46,120 nucleotides of DNA from Bacteriovoracaceae bacterium (lineage in GTDB: Bacteria; Bdellovibrionota; Bacteriovoracia; Bacteriovoracales; Bacteriovoracaceae): positions 1 through 46,120 of the forward strand of contig JADHTQ010000038.1 in NCBI GenBank assembly GCA_016784965.1, read 5' to 3'. Under the pieces are notes generated by a model, which saw only the letters and a list, made by a program, of their open reading frames with translations, ran no database searches and had not been told where the DNA came from. Positions 15,558 through 23,333 of the stretch are shown piece after piece (the first letter of the stretch is position 1; the number at the start of each line of letters is the position of its first letter). Both the position numbers and the translations under genes were made by a program.

Positions 15558-16847
15558 TTACTTTTCTAAAAAAGAGTTTAATCTTATACTTACTGCCTGT
15601 TTATGCGCATGTAGTCCCTCAACATCTGCCAACAGTTCAATAGTCGGCCCAAGTGAGCTAAGACCAAGCGGTGAAATCTTTTGAAAGCTAATTTTTTTCA
15701 TAAAGCTATCAACTGAAATCCCCTCATCTGCTCTAACGTGGCCCCCTGTTGGTAAAACGTGATTAGTTCCAGAAGCATAATCCCCTGCAGACTCAGGAGA
15801 CAGGTGACCAACAAACACAGATCCAGCATTAACTACTTTCTGTGACCATTTTTGAGCATCGTTAATTGCCAAGATTAAGTGCTCTGAAGCATAAAAGTTG
15901 GCCATATCAAATGCATCTTCAATACTGCTTGCTAAGACAAAAACACTTTTTTCCAGTGCAGACTCCATAATCTTTTTTCTCGGCAATAATTGCATCTGTC
16001 TTGTTAGCTGTTGTTTTGTCTTATTTATTATTTCTTCAGTGGTGGCAATTAAGACCACCTGACTGTCTGCTCCATGTTCTGCTTGTGACAGTAAATCTGC
16101 TGCCAAAAAAGCAGGATTTGCACTTTCATCTGCAATTATTGCCACTTCACTTGGTCCTGCTGCCATATCAATGGCCGTGCCTTGAGTCGACACTAAAAGC
16201 TTCGCAAAATTAACATAATTATTTCCTGGGCCAAAAATTTTATCTACCTTCGAAATCGTTTCTGTACCATAGGCCATCGCTGCAATTGCCTGAGCTCCAC
16301 CTATTTTATAAATATTATTAATACCTAATATTTTTGCAACAAAAAGAATTGCCGGATGAATAGTACCGTTTTTTAAAGGAGGAGTAGCAACGGTTATATT
16401 TTGTACACCTGCAATAGTGGCAGGTATTCCCAACATAAGTAAAGTGGAAAACAAAGGTGCACTACCACCAGGAATATACAGCCCCACTTTCTCAATCGGA
16501 ATTTTTTTCTGCCAACAAGTTACACCTTCTTCTACTTCTAGAGAGTAATTATTCATTTTTTGCTGAGAATGAAAATTAAAAATATTTCTCTTTGCCCGCC
16601 AAATTGCATCTTTTAAATTGGTACCAATTAAAGATTCTGATACTTCAATTTCTTGTTTACTTACTCTTAGATCTTGTAGTTGGCACTTATCAAACTGTTT
16701 AGTCAGCTGATATAGTGCCTGATCTCCATTTTCTTGAACATCTTTTATAATAGGAGAAATTCGCTTCTCCCACGGTGTTAGATCACTAGACGGTCTTTTA
16801 AAGATTTCTTTCCAAGAATCAATAGGAGGATTTTTATATAATTTCAT
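15558..16847 (-). CDS. hisD: Histidinol dehydrogenase
   Basis: 429 residues, the family's usual length. It oxidises histidinol to histidine in two NAD-dependent steps, with zinc. Landmarks are GLYIPGGSAPLFSTLLMLGIPA, KIGGAQAIAAMAYGTE, FGPGNNYVNFAK, IDMAAGPSEV, LSQAEHGADSQVVL (metal and catalytic Gln-His), and NFYASEHLIL. The C-terminal part has GLHAHKQAVSIR. The start overlaps the hisG stop by 4 bases (ATGA), so translation is coupled. Confidence 0.96.
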   Translation of the reverse strand: MKLYKNPPIDSWKEIFKRPSSDLTPWEKRISPIIKDVQENGDQALYQLTKQFDKCQLQDLRVSKQEIEVSESLIGTNLKDAIWRAKRNIFNFHSQQKMNNYSLEVEEGVTCWQKKIPIEKVGLYIPGGSAPLFSTLLMLGIPATIAGVQNITVATPPLKNGTIHPAILFVAKILGINNIYKIGGAQAIAAMAYGTETISKVDKIFGPGNNYVNFAKLLVSTQGTAIDMAAGPSEVAIIADESANPAFLAADLLSQAEHGADSQVVLIATTEEIINKTKQQLTRQMQLLPRKKIMESALEKSVFVLASSIEDAFDMANFYASEHLILAINDAQKWSQKVVNAGSVFVGHLSPESAGDYASGTNHVLPTGGHVRADEGISVDSFMKKISFQKISPLGLSSLGPTIELLADVEGLHAHKQAVSIRLNSFLEK

Positions 16848-17716
16848 AGCACCATCTTTTCTATTGGCAAAAGTAGAATATCTTCAGCACCCAGCTTTTT
16901 TAAATCATCAACAATCTTCCAAAAAATGTTTTCCTTGATTACCGCCTGTACCGCACTCCAACCATACATACTAAGAGGCATCACAGTAGGAGATTTGATC
17001 CCTGGGAGCAGGTCTTTTATGCTCTCAATTGACTCAGTAGGAGCATTCAACATAACATAGCGATATCCTTTAATTCTTAAATAAGATTGAACGCGAAAAA
17101 GAAAATCGTCCAAGAGCCTTTCTTTTCCTATATCCAAATCCTTTCTTGCAACTAACACTGCTTCAGAATTTAGGATAACTTGAACTTCTTTTAGGCCATT
17201 TGCCACTAATGTGCTTCCAGTGCTTACTAAATCACAAATAACATCAGCTAGCTCAATGTTTGGAGCAATTTCAACAGATCCATTGATGGTTGAGACAGTA
17301 CAATCAACATTATTTTCAGATAAAAACTGTTCCACCACATGTGGATATGAAGTAGCAATTGTCTTGTTTTGTAAATCTTCAACACCTCGATAATCGAAAT
17401 CACGAGGAACTGCTATGGAAAGACGGCACTTTGAAAAACCGAGCCTTTGAATAATTTCTATATCTTTATTCTCTTCGACAACAACATTTTCTCCAACAAT
17501 ACCAATATCAGCAGCACCATTTTCTACATAGCTTGGAATATCATCATCTCTTACAAATAAAAATTCCATAGGAAAACCATTGCATCCCGTTTTTAATTTT
17601 CTGGAAGAAAGTTCAACTTGAACCCCACAATTGCGCAAAAGATTTATGGATGCTTCATTGAGTCTGCCAGACTTCTGGATCACACATCGCAAATTCTTGT
17701 TAGTATTTTTGGACAT
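16844..17716 (-). CDS. hisG: ATP phosphoribosyltransferase, long form
   Basis: 290 residues, the long form with a catalytic part (about 1-215) and a C-terminal regulatory ACT-like domain (about 220-290) where histidine binds. No HisZ partner is needed and none is present. It catalyses the first committed step, ATP plus PRPP. Landmarks: IQKSGRLNE, ADIGIVGENVVVE, IATSYPHVVEQFL and the phosphoribosyl loop DLVSTGSTLVANGL. GTA/ATG start with SD GGGAG, which overlaps the stop codon of the regulator gene upstream (gap 3 bases). Feedback inhibition by histidine is expected from the domain layout. Confidence 0.95.
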   Translation of the reverse strand: MSKNTNKNLRCVIQKSGRLNEASINLLRNCGVQVELSSRKLKTGCNGFPMEFLFVRDDDIPSYVENGAADIGIVGENVVVEENKDIEIIQRLGFSKCRLSIAVPRDFDYRGVEDLQNKTIATSYPHVVEQFLSENNVDCTVSTINGSVEIAPNIELADVICDLVSTGSTLVANGLKEVQVILNSEAVLVARKDLDIGKERLLDDFLFRVQSYLRIKGYRYVMLNAPTESIESIKDLLPGIKSPTVMPLSMYGWSAVQAVIKENIFWKIVDDLKKLGAEDILLLPIEKMVL

Positions 17717-17719
17717 ATT

Positions 17720-18007
17720 TTACTCCCTAGTACGATCTAAAATTAATTTATAGCCACTATTTAATTGCTGTGCATATCTTGCTACCCTGGTGATTGTCGA
17801 AGTACTTGCCTGGGTACGCCTGCCAATTTCGCGATAAGACAAATTGTCATATAGCAATGATGCAATCTTCCATCTCTCCGTCAAATTAGCTAATTCACGG
17901 GGAGTGCAGAGATCCCTCAAAAACTTTTCATATTCAATTTCGTCTTTAACCTGCAAGAGTGCCTTGCAAAGTTCACCTAAAGAGTTGTTTTCATTGACTT
18001 GTGACAT
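17720..18007 (-). CDS. TrpR-like (YerC/YecD, HisR-type) transcription regulator
   Basis: 95 residues, all helical, matching the TrpR-related YerC/YecD family: LCTPRELANLTERWKIASLL then the helix-turn-helix LSYREIGRRTQASTSTITRV. It is the first gene of the histidine operon and is only 3 bases from hisG. In Firmicutes, YerC-like proteins sit beside his genes and have been predicted to be histidine-operon repressors. A role here as autoregulated his repressor is therefore inferred. It could also be a general Trp-family repressor, but no trp gene is near. Start ATG 18007 with weak SD AAGAAG. Confidence 0.85.
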   Translation of the reverse strand: MSQVNENNSLGELCKALLQVKDEIEYEKFLRDLCTPRELANLTERWKIASLLYDNLSYREIGRRTQASTSTITRVARYAQQLNSGYKLILDRTRE

Positions 18008-18060
18008 AAACCACTTCTTTATTGTAGTGTAGTAACACGTAATAACAGTAATAGTTCATG

Positions 18061-18089
18061 TATCTACAGGTTTATTGGCTGCGACGCAA
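18061..18089 (-). promoter_or_regulatory. Candidate his-operon promoter
   Basis: On the minus strand TTGCGT (18089-18084), 17 bases, TAGATA (18066-18061). The start would fall near 18054, giving a leader of about 47 bases that contains repeated TAATA/GTAAC elements (18030-18053), a plausible operator site. The -10 is poor. No histidine-rich leader peptide or attenuator hairpin was seen. Confidence 0.3.
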
Positions 18090-18175
18090 CATTTATTTTG
18101 CAAATTTGTAACTTTTTTTGGCCTATGCAATATAAGGAAGGGAGTTAAGCTGATAAGTCATTTTAGACATTTTGG

Positions 18176-18580
18176 CTAATATTCTGGACTTGCTCCAAAA
18201 AAGTTCACATAATTTGAAGAATCTACTCTATATGACATAACTTCATTTTGAGTTTGACTCAAAGTGTAAGTACACTTTTCACCTAACACTCCAGAAAACA
18301 AAACGGTAAACTCTTCTTTGCTATCATTTACCATCATCACCTTTACCAGGCGATCAGTTAAGTTTGAAGTTAGATTTGAGTGACAAATTGGGCAATAAAA
18401 AGATACCAGCTCACCCTTATTTATCTCAAAGGAAGGGTGATGAACGATAGCATAATTACCAATTTGAGGACTAAGGCAAGTTAGACCACTTTTGCCATTT
18501 TGAGTTGAGGTGCTGAATACAATTTGTTCATTCACTTTTAGGTGCCCCTTGCAATACGGGCATAAAAAATTATTATTCAT
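18176..18580 (-). CDS. Zinc-ribbon protein of unknown function
   Basis: 134 residues with two CxxC pairs: CPYCKGHL (residues 7-14) and CPICHSNL (about 63-70), which should form one zinc site. Between them is GKSGLTCLSPQIGNYAIVHHPSFE and after them FSGVLGEKCTYTLS. I recall similar proteins of about 130-150 residues in Bacteroidetes and Clostridia with no known function; this is from memory of the pattern. Cytoplasmic. It stands between the his operon and the homocysteine genes, divergent from the latter, with AGGAGG-like SD about 8 bases before its ATG. Confidence 0.75.
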   Translation of the reverse strand: MNNNFLCPYCKGHLKVNEQIVFSTSTQNGKSGLTCLSPQIGNYAIVHHPSFEINKGELVSFYCPICHSNLTSNLTDRLVKVMMVNDSKEEFTVLFSGVLGEKCTYTLSQTQNEVMSYRVDSSNYVNFFGASPEY

Positions 18581-18730
18581 AAAGCGCCTCCTTCTTACAT
18601 ATCAAACACTTTTTTACAAATAACTAAATTGTATTGAACAAACTTACACGAAAATAGTGCATCGCGCAACACAAAAAAGCTAAAATCGGTAATTTTTATA
18701 ATAACGTCCTACTCCTTCGGCAATAACTCC

Positions 18731-18759
18731 ATAATTGTACTTTTGCTGAATGCAATTAT
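18731..18759. repeat. Inverted repeat in the homocysteine-gene leader
   Basis: ATAATTG (18731-18737) and CAATTAT (18753-18759) form perfect 7-base arms around 15 bases. It lies about 80 bases before the DUF39 gene. No T-run follows. It may be an operator. No SAM riboswitch core was found in 18581-18837. Confidence 0.3.
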
Positions 18760-18837
18760 AAGGGATAATAAACATGAAATTTTAAATTCTCTCCTATATT
18801 TGTATATTTATGCATTTTTAAAGTGCGCGAGTGAGGA

Positions 18838-20022
18838 ATGATGAAAACTTATGATGAAATCAATAAAAAAATTGAATCCCAAAAAGCGGTAGTGCTTACA
18901 GCAGAAGAAGTTATCGATTATGTCGATAAAAAAGGATTAGAGGCAGCAGCAAAAGAGATTGATGTTGTTACAACCGCCACTTTTGGCCCAATGTGCTCTT
19001 CAGGGTGCTTTTTAAATTTTGGGCATAGTAAACCTAAGATCAAAATGCAAGAGGCATGGATAGATGATGTTTCGGCCTATTGTGGCGTTGCTGCAGTTGA
19101 CGTATATCTTGGGGCCACCCAGCTGGTTCATAATGATCCGGCCAACATGTATTTTCCTGGTGAATTTAGATTTGGTGGGGGACATGTAATAGAAAAACTG
19201 GTGGCAGGAGAAAAACTTCAACTTTTTGCTCTATCCTATGGAACCGACTGCTATCCGAGGAAGGAAATTCGCACTACGTTTGATATTAATGATCTAAATC
19301 AAGCTATAATGACCAATCCCCGCAACTGTTATCAAAATTATAATTTGGCCATAAATTGCGCTTCAGACAGGACTTTGTATACTTACTTAGGAGTGTTAAA
19401 ACCCAATATGAGGAATTTAACCTATTGTTCTGCGGGACAGCTGTCCCCTCTTTTAAATGATCCCTACTACAAAACAATTGGTGTGGGAACTAGCATATGG
19501 CTAGCTGGCGCCCATGGCCATGTTTATGCAGAAGGTACTCAGCATTGTTCTAAAGTGGAGCGCAGTGAAAACGGGGTGCCAATGAGCGGCAGCGGCACTT
19601 TGGCGTTAACGGCCAATATGAAGGATATGATTCCTAAATTTGTCCGCGGAGTTAGTTTTACCGGATATGGAATTTCTTTATCTCTTGGTGTAGGTGTCCC
19701 AATACCTATCTTAAACTCTGATATACTAAAGCACACCATCGTGCGAGATCGTGACATTTTTGCACCAATTGTTGACTATAGTTCAGATTATCCCAACCGA
19801 TCTAGCAATATTTTGGGCAGACTAAACTATGAAGAACTCAAAAAAGGTGAAGTAACGATTGAGGGTAAAAAAGTTGAAGTTGGCTCTTTATCATCCTACT
19901 CTTTGGCCGTTGAAATTGCCAACCTGTTAAAAGATGAGATTACAAAAGGGGATTTCATCTTGTCTAAACCATTTCAATCTCTTGCCCCTGAACAAGGTAT
20001 GAAACCACTTAATATCAAATAA
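18838..20022 (+). CDS. Homocysteine biosynthesis protein (DUF39 / HcyBio)
   Basis: 394 residues, full-length DUF39 (HcyBio) family. In methanogens and some Deltaproteobacteria this protein, with the ferredoxin-like partner encoded next door, is required to make homocysteine from aspartate semialdehyde and sulfide without O-acyl-homoserine. Cysteines stand out at C53 and C57 (GPMCSSGCFLNFGH), in YGTDCYPRKE and in NCYQNYN. The glycine-rich core SGSGTLALTANMKDM and GYGISLSLGVGVPIP is present. GAGG precedes two consecutive ATGs (18838 and 18841); the second has better spacing. It starts a three-gene plus-strand set. Confidence 0.9.
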   Translation: MMKTYDEINKKIESQKAVVLTAEEVIDYVDKKGLEAAAKEIDVVTTATFGPMCSSGCFLNFGHSKPKIKMQEAWIDDVSAYCGVAAVDVYLGATQLVHNDPANMYFPGEFRFGGGHVIEKLVAGEKLQLFALSYGTDCYPRKEIRTTFDINDLNQAIMTNPRNCYQNYNLAINCASDRTLYTYLGVLKPNMRNLTYCSAGQLSPLLNDPYYKTIGVGTSIWLAGAHGHVYAEGTQHCSKVERSENGVPMSGSGTLALTANMKDMIPKFVRGVSFTGYGISLSLGVGVPIPILNSDILKHTIVRDRDIFAPIVDYSSDYPNRSSNILGRLNYEELKKGEVTIEGKKVEVGSLSSYSLAVEIANLLKDEITKGDFILSKPFQSLAPEQGMKPLNIK

Positions 20023-20034
20023 AGGTAGAATAAA

Positions 20035-20439
20035 ATGGCTACAAAAAGATTATTGCTTAACTTTCCAAAAGATGCAGTCAGCACTCCAATGGTCTACCAT
20101 TTGGTCAAAGATTATGATCTAAATATTAATATTTACAGGGCCAAGATTACTGAAGAGAAGGGATATTTAGTGCTGGAGGTAGGAGGTTTAGATGAAAAAA
20201 TTCAGCAGGCCATTAAATTTATCAGAGACTCTAATATAGAAGTTAATGAAAAAGATAATGGTATCCACTGGGATGAGGATAAGTGCGTTCATTGTGGAAA
20301 CTGTATACCCCATTGCCCAACCAAGAGCCTTTATTTGGATAGGCAAACTATGAAAACTTGCTTTGATGAAAGTATTTGCATAGAGTGTTCTAGTTGTTTG
20401 AGTAATTGCCCATATAAGGCATGTACTTCGGTTTTTTAA
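20035..20439 (+). CDS. NIL-domain / 2x[4Fe-4S] ferredoxin, homocysteine synthesis partner
   Basis: 134 residues. The N-terminal NIL domain (about 5-75) has RLLLNFPKDAVSTPMVYHLVKDYD, typical of the substrate-binding NIL fold. The C-terminal half has two [4Fe-4S] sites: CVHCGNCIPHCPTK and CIECSSCLSNCPYKAC. It is the electron-carrying or sulfide-handling partner of DUF39 (methanogen MA1822 type). It follows DUF39 after 12 bases, with SD AAAGG, in the arrangement seen in methanogens. Fe-S centres suggest function under low oxygen, though this is inference. Confidence 0.9.
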   Translation: MATKRLLLNFPKDAVSTPMVYHLVKDYDLNINIYRAKITEEKGYLVLEVGGLDEKIQQAIKFIRDSNIEVNEKDNGIHWDEDKCVHCGNCIPHCPTKSLYLDRQTMKTCFDESICIECSSCLSNCPYKACTSVF

Positions 20440-20469
20440 TTTAGATATACACTTTTTAAGGCAACAGTT

Positions 20470-21210
20470 TTGCGACATTATCAAAAATTTTCCCACAAAG
20501 GCGCAAATTTTAGAATTTGCAGTACCAGCAATCAAGTGGCCACCCAAGAAATTATTAAGCAGAGAGCTGTTTTAGAAGACTACATAAGACGTCACCCCCA
20601 ATTTGCCACAAGCTACTCTCCGCTTGCGCTCCTACCAGATGCCCCTCCTATTGCCAAAAGGATGGCCCAAGCGGCCTATAAAACAGGTCTTGGCCCCATG
20701 GCAGCAGTTGCTGGCACCTATGCGCAAATTGCTGCAGAAGCCGCTTTCAAAGCAAATGCAACAGAAGCAATTGTAGAAAATGGGGGCGATATCTACTTGA
20801 ACTCTAACCAGGAAGTGATAATTGCCCTGTACGCCAGGTCTCATCCTACTTTTGGAAAGCTTGCCTTTAGAGTTACCCCCGATTATATGCCAACAGCTAT
20901 CTGTTCCTCATCGGGTAAGCTTGGCCATTCTAAAAGTTTCGGGAAAGCAGACTTGGCGACTGTCATTTCAAAAGATGCATCTTTGGCAGATGCAGCAGCA
21001 ACTTTGGCCGGGAATTTGGTGAAAAAACACAGTGACATATGGCCCACACTTGAGAAAGTGATGTCTATACCTGGAATTCTAGGTGCACTTATTATCAAAG
21101 AGGATAAAATTGGACTAATAGGAAATCTGCCCAGGCTTATCAAACACACAGATCAGACACTAAAGGAAAAGGTTTCTAAAGATCTGCGCAGCAATTTTTA
21201 TTCAGGATAA
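20470..21210 (+). CDS. UPF0280 (ApbE-like) protein, homocysteine locus
   Basis: 246 residues, UPF0280 / COG2122, related to the flavin transferase ApbE. The TTG start at 20470 follows AAGG. The conserved GLGPMAAVAGTYAQIAAEAA and IVENGGDIYL blocks are present, and the C-terminal part has SSGKLGHSKSFGKADLATVIS. In methanogens the related MA1715 takes part in the same homocysteine pathway with DUF39 and the NIL-ferredoxin. Finding all three together makes the pathway assignment strong. Whether UPF0280 carries a flavin is unknown. Gap of 30 bases to the ferredoxin gene. Confidence 0.87.
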   Translation: MRHYQKFSHKGANFRICSTSNQVATQEIIKQRAVLEDYIRRHPQFATSYSPLALLPDAPPIAKRMAQAAYKTGLGPMAAVAGTYAQIAAEAAFKANATEAIVENGGDIYLNSNQEVIIALYARSHPTFGKLAFRVTPDYMPTAICSSSGKLGHSKSFGKADLATVISKDASLADAAATLAGNLVKKHSDIWPTLEKVMSIPGILGALIIKEDKIGLIGNLPRLIKHTDQTLKEKVSKDLRSNFYSG

Positions 21211-21279
21211 TAATTTGTGTTTGCAAAAGAAGGATATTCTGTCTCAGGAGTTGAGCAGTCACCAATCTTCACATTGCGA

Positions 21280-22194
21280 TCACCTTCCTGGCATAATAAA
21301 ACTATACTGCAGACCTGCTTCTGTGTTTTCCATAAAGAATGGAGTGCTTGGTGTCGTTTCCGCCGGGCCGGTCCCTCGTGCCATTTTATGCAACCCTAGG
21401 GCCTTTACTCCAGCTCTTTGATTGCATCCTTTGCAAAGTTTTCGAAGATTATTTTTTGAGTTATCCCCTCCAAGTGCAATTGGCCTTAAATGGTCATACT
21501 CTAGTGACACTCTACAGTTACACCTCTTACCAGTAATGGGCGCTACTCCTTCACATCTATTTTTTGCTCTTTTATCTATGGCCTCTCTAACATCTCTTGG
21601 GATATGCCTTTGATTGGTAGATGCTTTAGTAGGTTTTCGCTTTGCTTTAGAGTGTTCAACCTGTTCAAGGTGTTTATCTATCAAGGATTCTATCACCTCA
21701 AGTTCACTGCAATCCTCAAAATCAAGTCCAACCTTTTCAAGTTTTTTTAAAAGGTACTCAGGAAGTGTTAGCGTTAATTTTCTAGGCAGTGGATTGTTTG
21801 ACAGTGAATTTAAAATCTCTTTAACCTCTCTGGCAGACCTCCTACATACTTTATTAACCACTTCATCCCTGCTAGTAATTTTATTGTTCTTAAAAAATGA
21901 ATAAAGAGAAGCAGCTGTGGTTAGACTTAGCGACTCATCTTTAATCTTCTCTTTTATGATTGGTGCAAACTTCAGTGCGTGAATAGTTTTTACCCGTATG
22001 GCAGCTTCAGCATCTGAATATTTTAGTATTCTTGTACAGAACTTAAATAAAGAAGAGGTTCCATAATCTACAAAAACTTTACGTCTATCTATCTCCTCTA
22101 AATAATTTAAGACCTCAACAACGATAAGTTTTTCATGTTTGACTTTTATTTTAATGTTAGAAACTAATTCATTATCAGTAAGTTTACAGATCAT
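21280..22194 (-). CDS. HNH endonuclease, DUF222-like
   Basis: 304 residues. The N-terminal helical part (about 20-130) has VVEVLNYLEEIDRRKVFVDYG followed by SSLFKFCTRILKYSDAEAAIRV, a pattern I know from repeated HNH genes in Bdellovibrio and Bacteriovorax genomes. A linker (about 180-200) is Lys-rich. The HNH domain (about 200-262) has CEGV...CNCRVSLEYDH (D234-H235), N249 and LCKGCNQ with C254, C257 and N258. The protein should be a metal-dependent DNA nuclease; these are often multicopy and possibly mobile. The last 30 residues (TGPAETTPSTPFF...) look like low-complexity run-on. Confidence 0.85.
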   Translation of the reverse strand: MICKLTDNELVSNIKIKVKHEKLIVVEVLNYLEEIDRRKVFVDYGTSSLFKFCTRILKYSDAEAAIRVKTIHALKFAPIIKEKIKDESLSLTTAASLYSFFKNNKITSRDEVVNKVCRRSAREVKEILNSLSNNPLPRKLTLTLPEYLLKKLEKVGLDFEDCSELEVIESLIDKHLEQVEHSKAKRKPTKASTNQRHIPRDVREAIDKRAKNRCEGVAPITGKRCNCRVSLEYDHLRPIALGGDNSKNNLRKLCKGCNQRAGVKALGLHKMARGTGPAETTPSTPFFMENTEAGLQYSFIMPGR

Positions 22195-22667
22195 TTTTAT
22201 CCCCCCTTATTTCCATAAAAACCTACCATAATTATTGCAGAAATGTCAATGCACAAATCGCCTGAACGCCGCGACAATAGACCGTTTGCCGTTTCTGATT
22301 TAGGAAAAACAGTCATAGTTATAAGATTAAAGCTTTTAGTTTTTTTAGATTATGACAGCTTTGATAATGAGATAGATGTCTCAGTATTTTTTAATGTCGC
22401 TCTATGCTGTGGCAACAACGCTGCAGGTGACCAATGTGAGAGTACTGCCATCAAAAAAAGTATTTCAGTTCAATGAAATATTGGACAACATTTCAATTTA
22501 AACAGTGAAAATTCACAGGCCCTTTTTCTATTAAAGATTTGCGGTTAAAAAAGGAAACTTCAGACCTGTTGATGAGATTTTTGATTTGTACTTAAACAAG
22601 TATGTTCAATCAATAGGCTTTGATGTTATAAAATAGAAATATTCTTGTTAAAAAGTTAAAGGCGATT
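22195..22667. other. 473-base stretch without a convincing gene
   Basis: A 77-codon plus-strand frame at 22243-22476 has no SD and no recognisable family; it ends with a plausible-looking but unproven sequence. A separate short remnant lies at 22535-22636. The rest shows nothing clear. With the neighbouring HNH gene and the broken gene at 23033-23319, this looks like a decaying or recently rearranged patch. Confidence 0.4.
22535..22636 (+). pseudogene. C-terminal remnant of a lost gene
   Basis: 33 codons open before TAG, reading RFAVKKGNFRPVDEIFDLY and then a short tail ending FDVIK. It has protein-like composition but no start codon or SD, and a stop precedes it in frame. Probably the last part of a deleted or truncated gene. 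Family unknown. Confidence 0.3.
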
Positions 22668-23021
22668 ATGAAAAGTTTGAATATTCTCATGATTTTAATC
22701 ATTTTATTAGCTTCCTGTGCAACTTTATATAAAAAAGAAATCTATACAGTACAGTTCAAATCCGGTTCTGTTAAAATTCCAAATCGATCCAACCTTAGAA
22801 AAATAAAAAATGCCCTCGATTCAAAAACTGCATATCAGATAAGAGGATACACATGCAAAGAAGATTCCTCTAAGTTGTATCAAAAACTCAATATATCTGA
22901 ACAAAGAGCAAAACTTGTTAAATCTGAATTGATTAGGCTTGGCTTTCCCAAAAATAAACTAGAGACGATTGCGTTCGATCAATCAATAAACTGTAAAGTA
23001 GAAATTCATTCCATTAATTAA
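22668..23021 (+). CDS. Small OmpA-like lipoprotein
   Basis: 117 residues. A signal with lipobox LASC (C17) predicts an outer-membrane-attached lipoprotein. The mature part resembles an OmpA-like peptidoglycan-binding domain in reduced form: YTVQFKSGSVKIPNRSNLRKI (beta strand and first helix), AYQIRGYTCKEDS (the 'V.GHTD' position, here RGYTCK) and LNISEQRAKLVKSELIRLGFPKNKLETIAFD. The usual Asp and Arg contacts for diaminopimelate are partly changed (TD to TC; NxxLSxxRA to LNISEQRA retained), so binding is uncertain. SD AAAGGCG before ATG. Confidence 0.72.
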   Translation: MKSLNILMILIILLASCATLYKKEIYTVQFKSGSVKIPNRSNLRKIKNALDSKTAYQIRGYTCKEDSSKLYQKLNISEQRAKLVKSELIRLGFPKNKLETIAFDQSINCKVEIHSIN

Positions 23022-23032
23022 TATGGACCTCA

Positions 23033-23319
23033 TGTTTTATAGAAATAACTCAATAACCGTTAATTTCGCTTACAAGTGGAGTATTGGACAGTCTTTAATA
23101 GTGCCATGTTTGTCAGGTATTATAAGCAGTGGATTGCTGCTTTTTTAGACCTAAACTCTGTTGGGGAAAATAATCACTATTTAATGCAAAAGGATACATT
23201 TTATATAGGCAACGGTGCGTCGCGTAAACTTTTCAAGGTTAGGCCTTTTTGCTCGTATTGAGTACGATTATGGATTAAAATTAAATATTGAATTTTACTC
23301 ATCTAGTTCTAAACAATAA
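23033..23319 (+). pseudogene. Frameshifted outer-membrane-protein-like remnant
   Basis: Three protein-like pieces follow each other in different frames: NNSITVNFAYKWSIGQSL (about 23045-23100), AMFVRYYKQWIAAFLDLNS and onward to FYIGNG (about 23100-23215), then RVNFSRLGLFARIEYDYG ending in [14 protein letters not shown] and TAA at 23317. Alternating hydrophobic and aromatic residues suggest beta strands of an outer-membrane barrel. At least two frameshifts are needed to join them. No start or SD is evident. The 61-codon frame at 23076-23261 is the middle piece and is unlikely to be a gene by itself. Confidence 0.4.
23258..23287 (+). promoter_or_regulatory. Candidate leu-operon promoter
   Basis: TTGAGT (23258-23263), 18 bases, TAAATA (23282-23287), about 47 bases before the leuC start. 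It lies inside the remnant of the broken gene. No leucine-rich leader peptide or attenuator was seen. Weak. Confidence 0.25.
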
Positions 23320-23333
23320 TAAAGGACAAAACG

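Noticed and set aside
18581-18837. SAM riboswitch before the homocysteine genes
   Set aside because: The expected conserved core is not present; only a 7-base inverted repeat was seen.
22243-22476. 77-codon plus-strand frame
   Set aside because: No SD and no recognised family; it may be chance in a debris-like region. Kept only as a mention.
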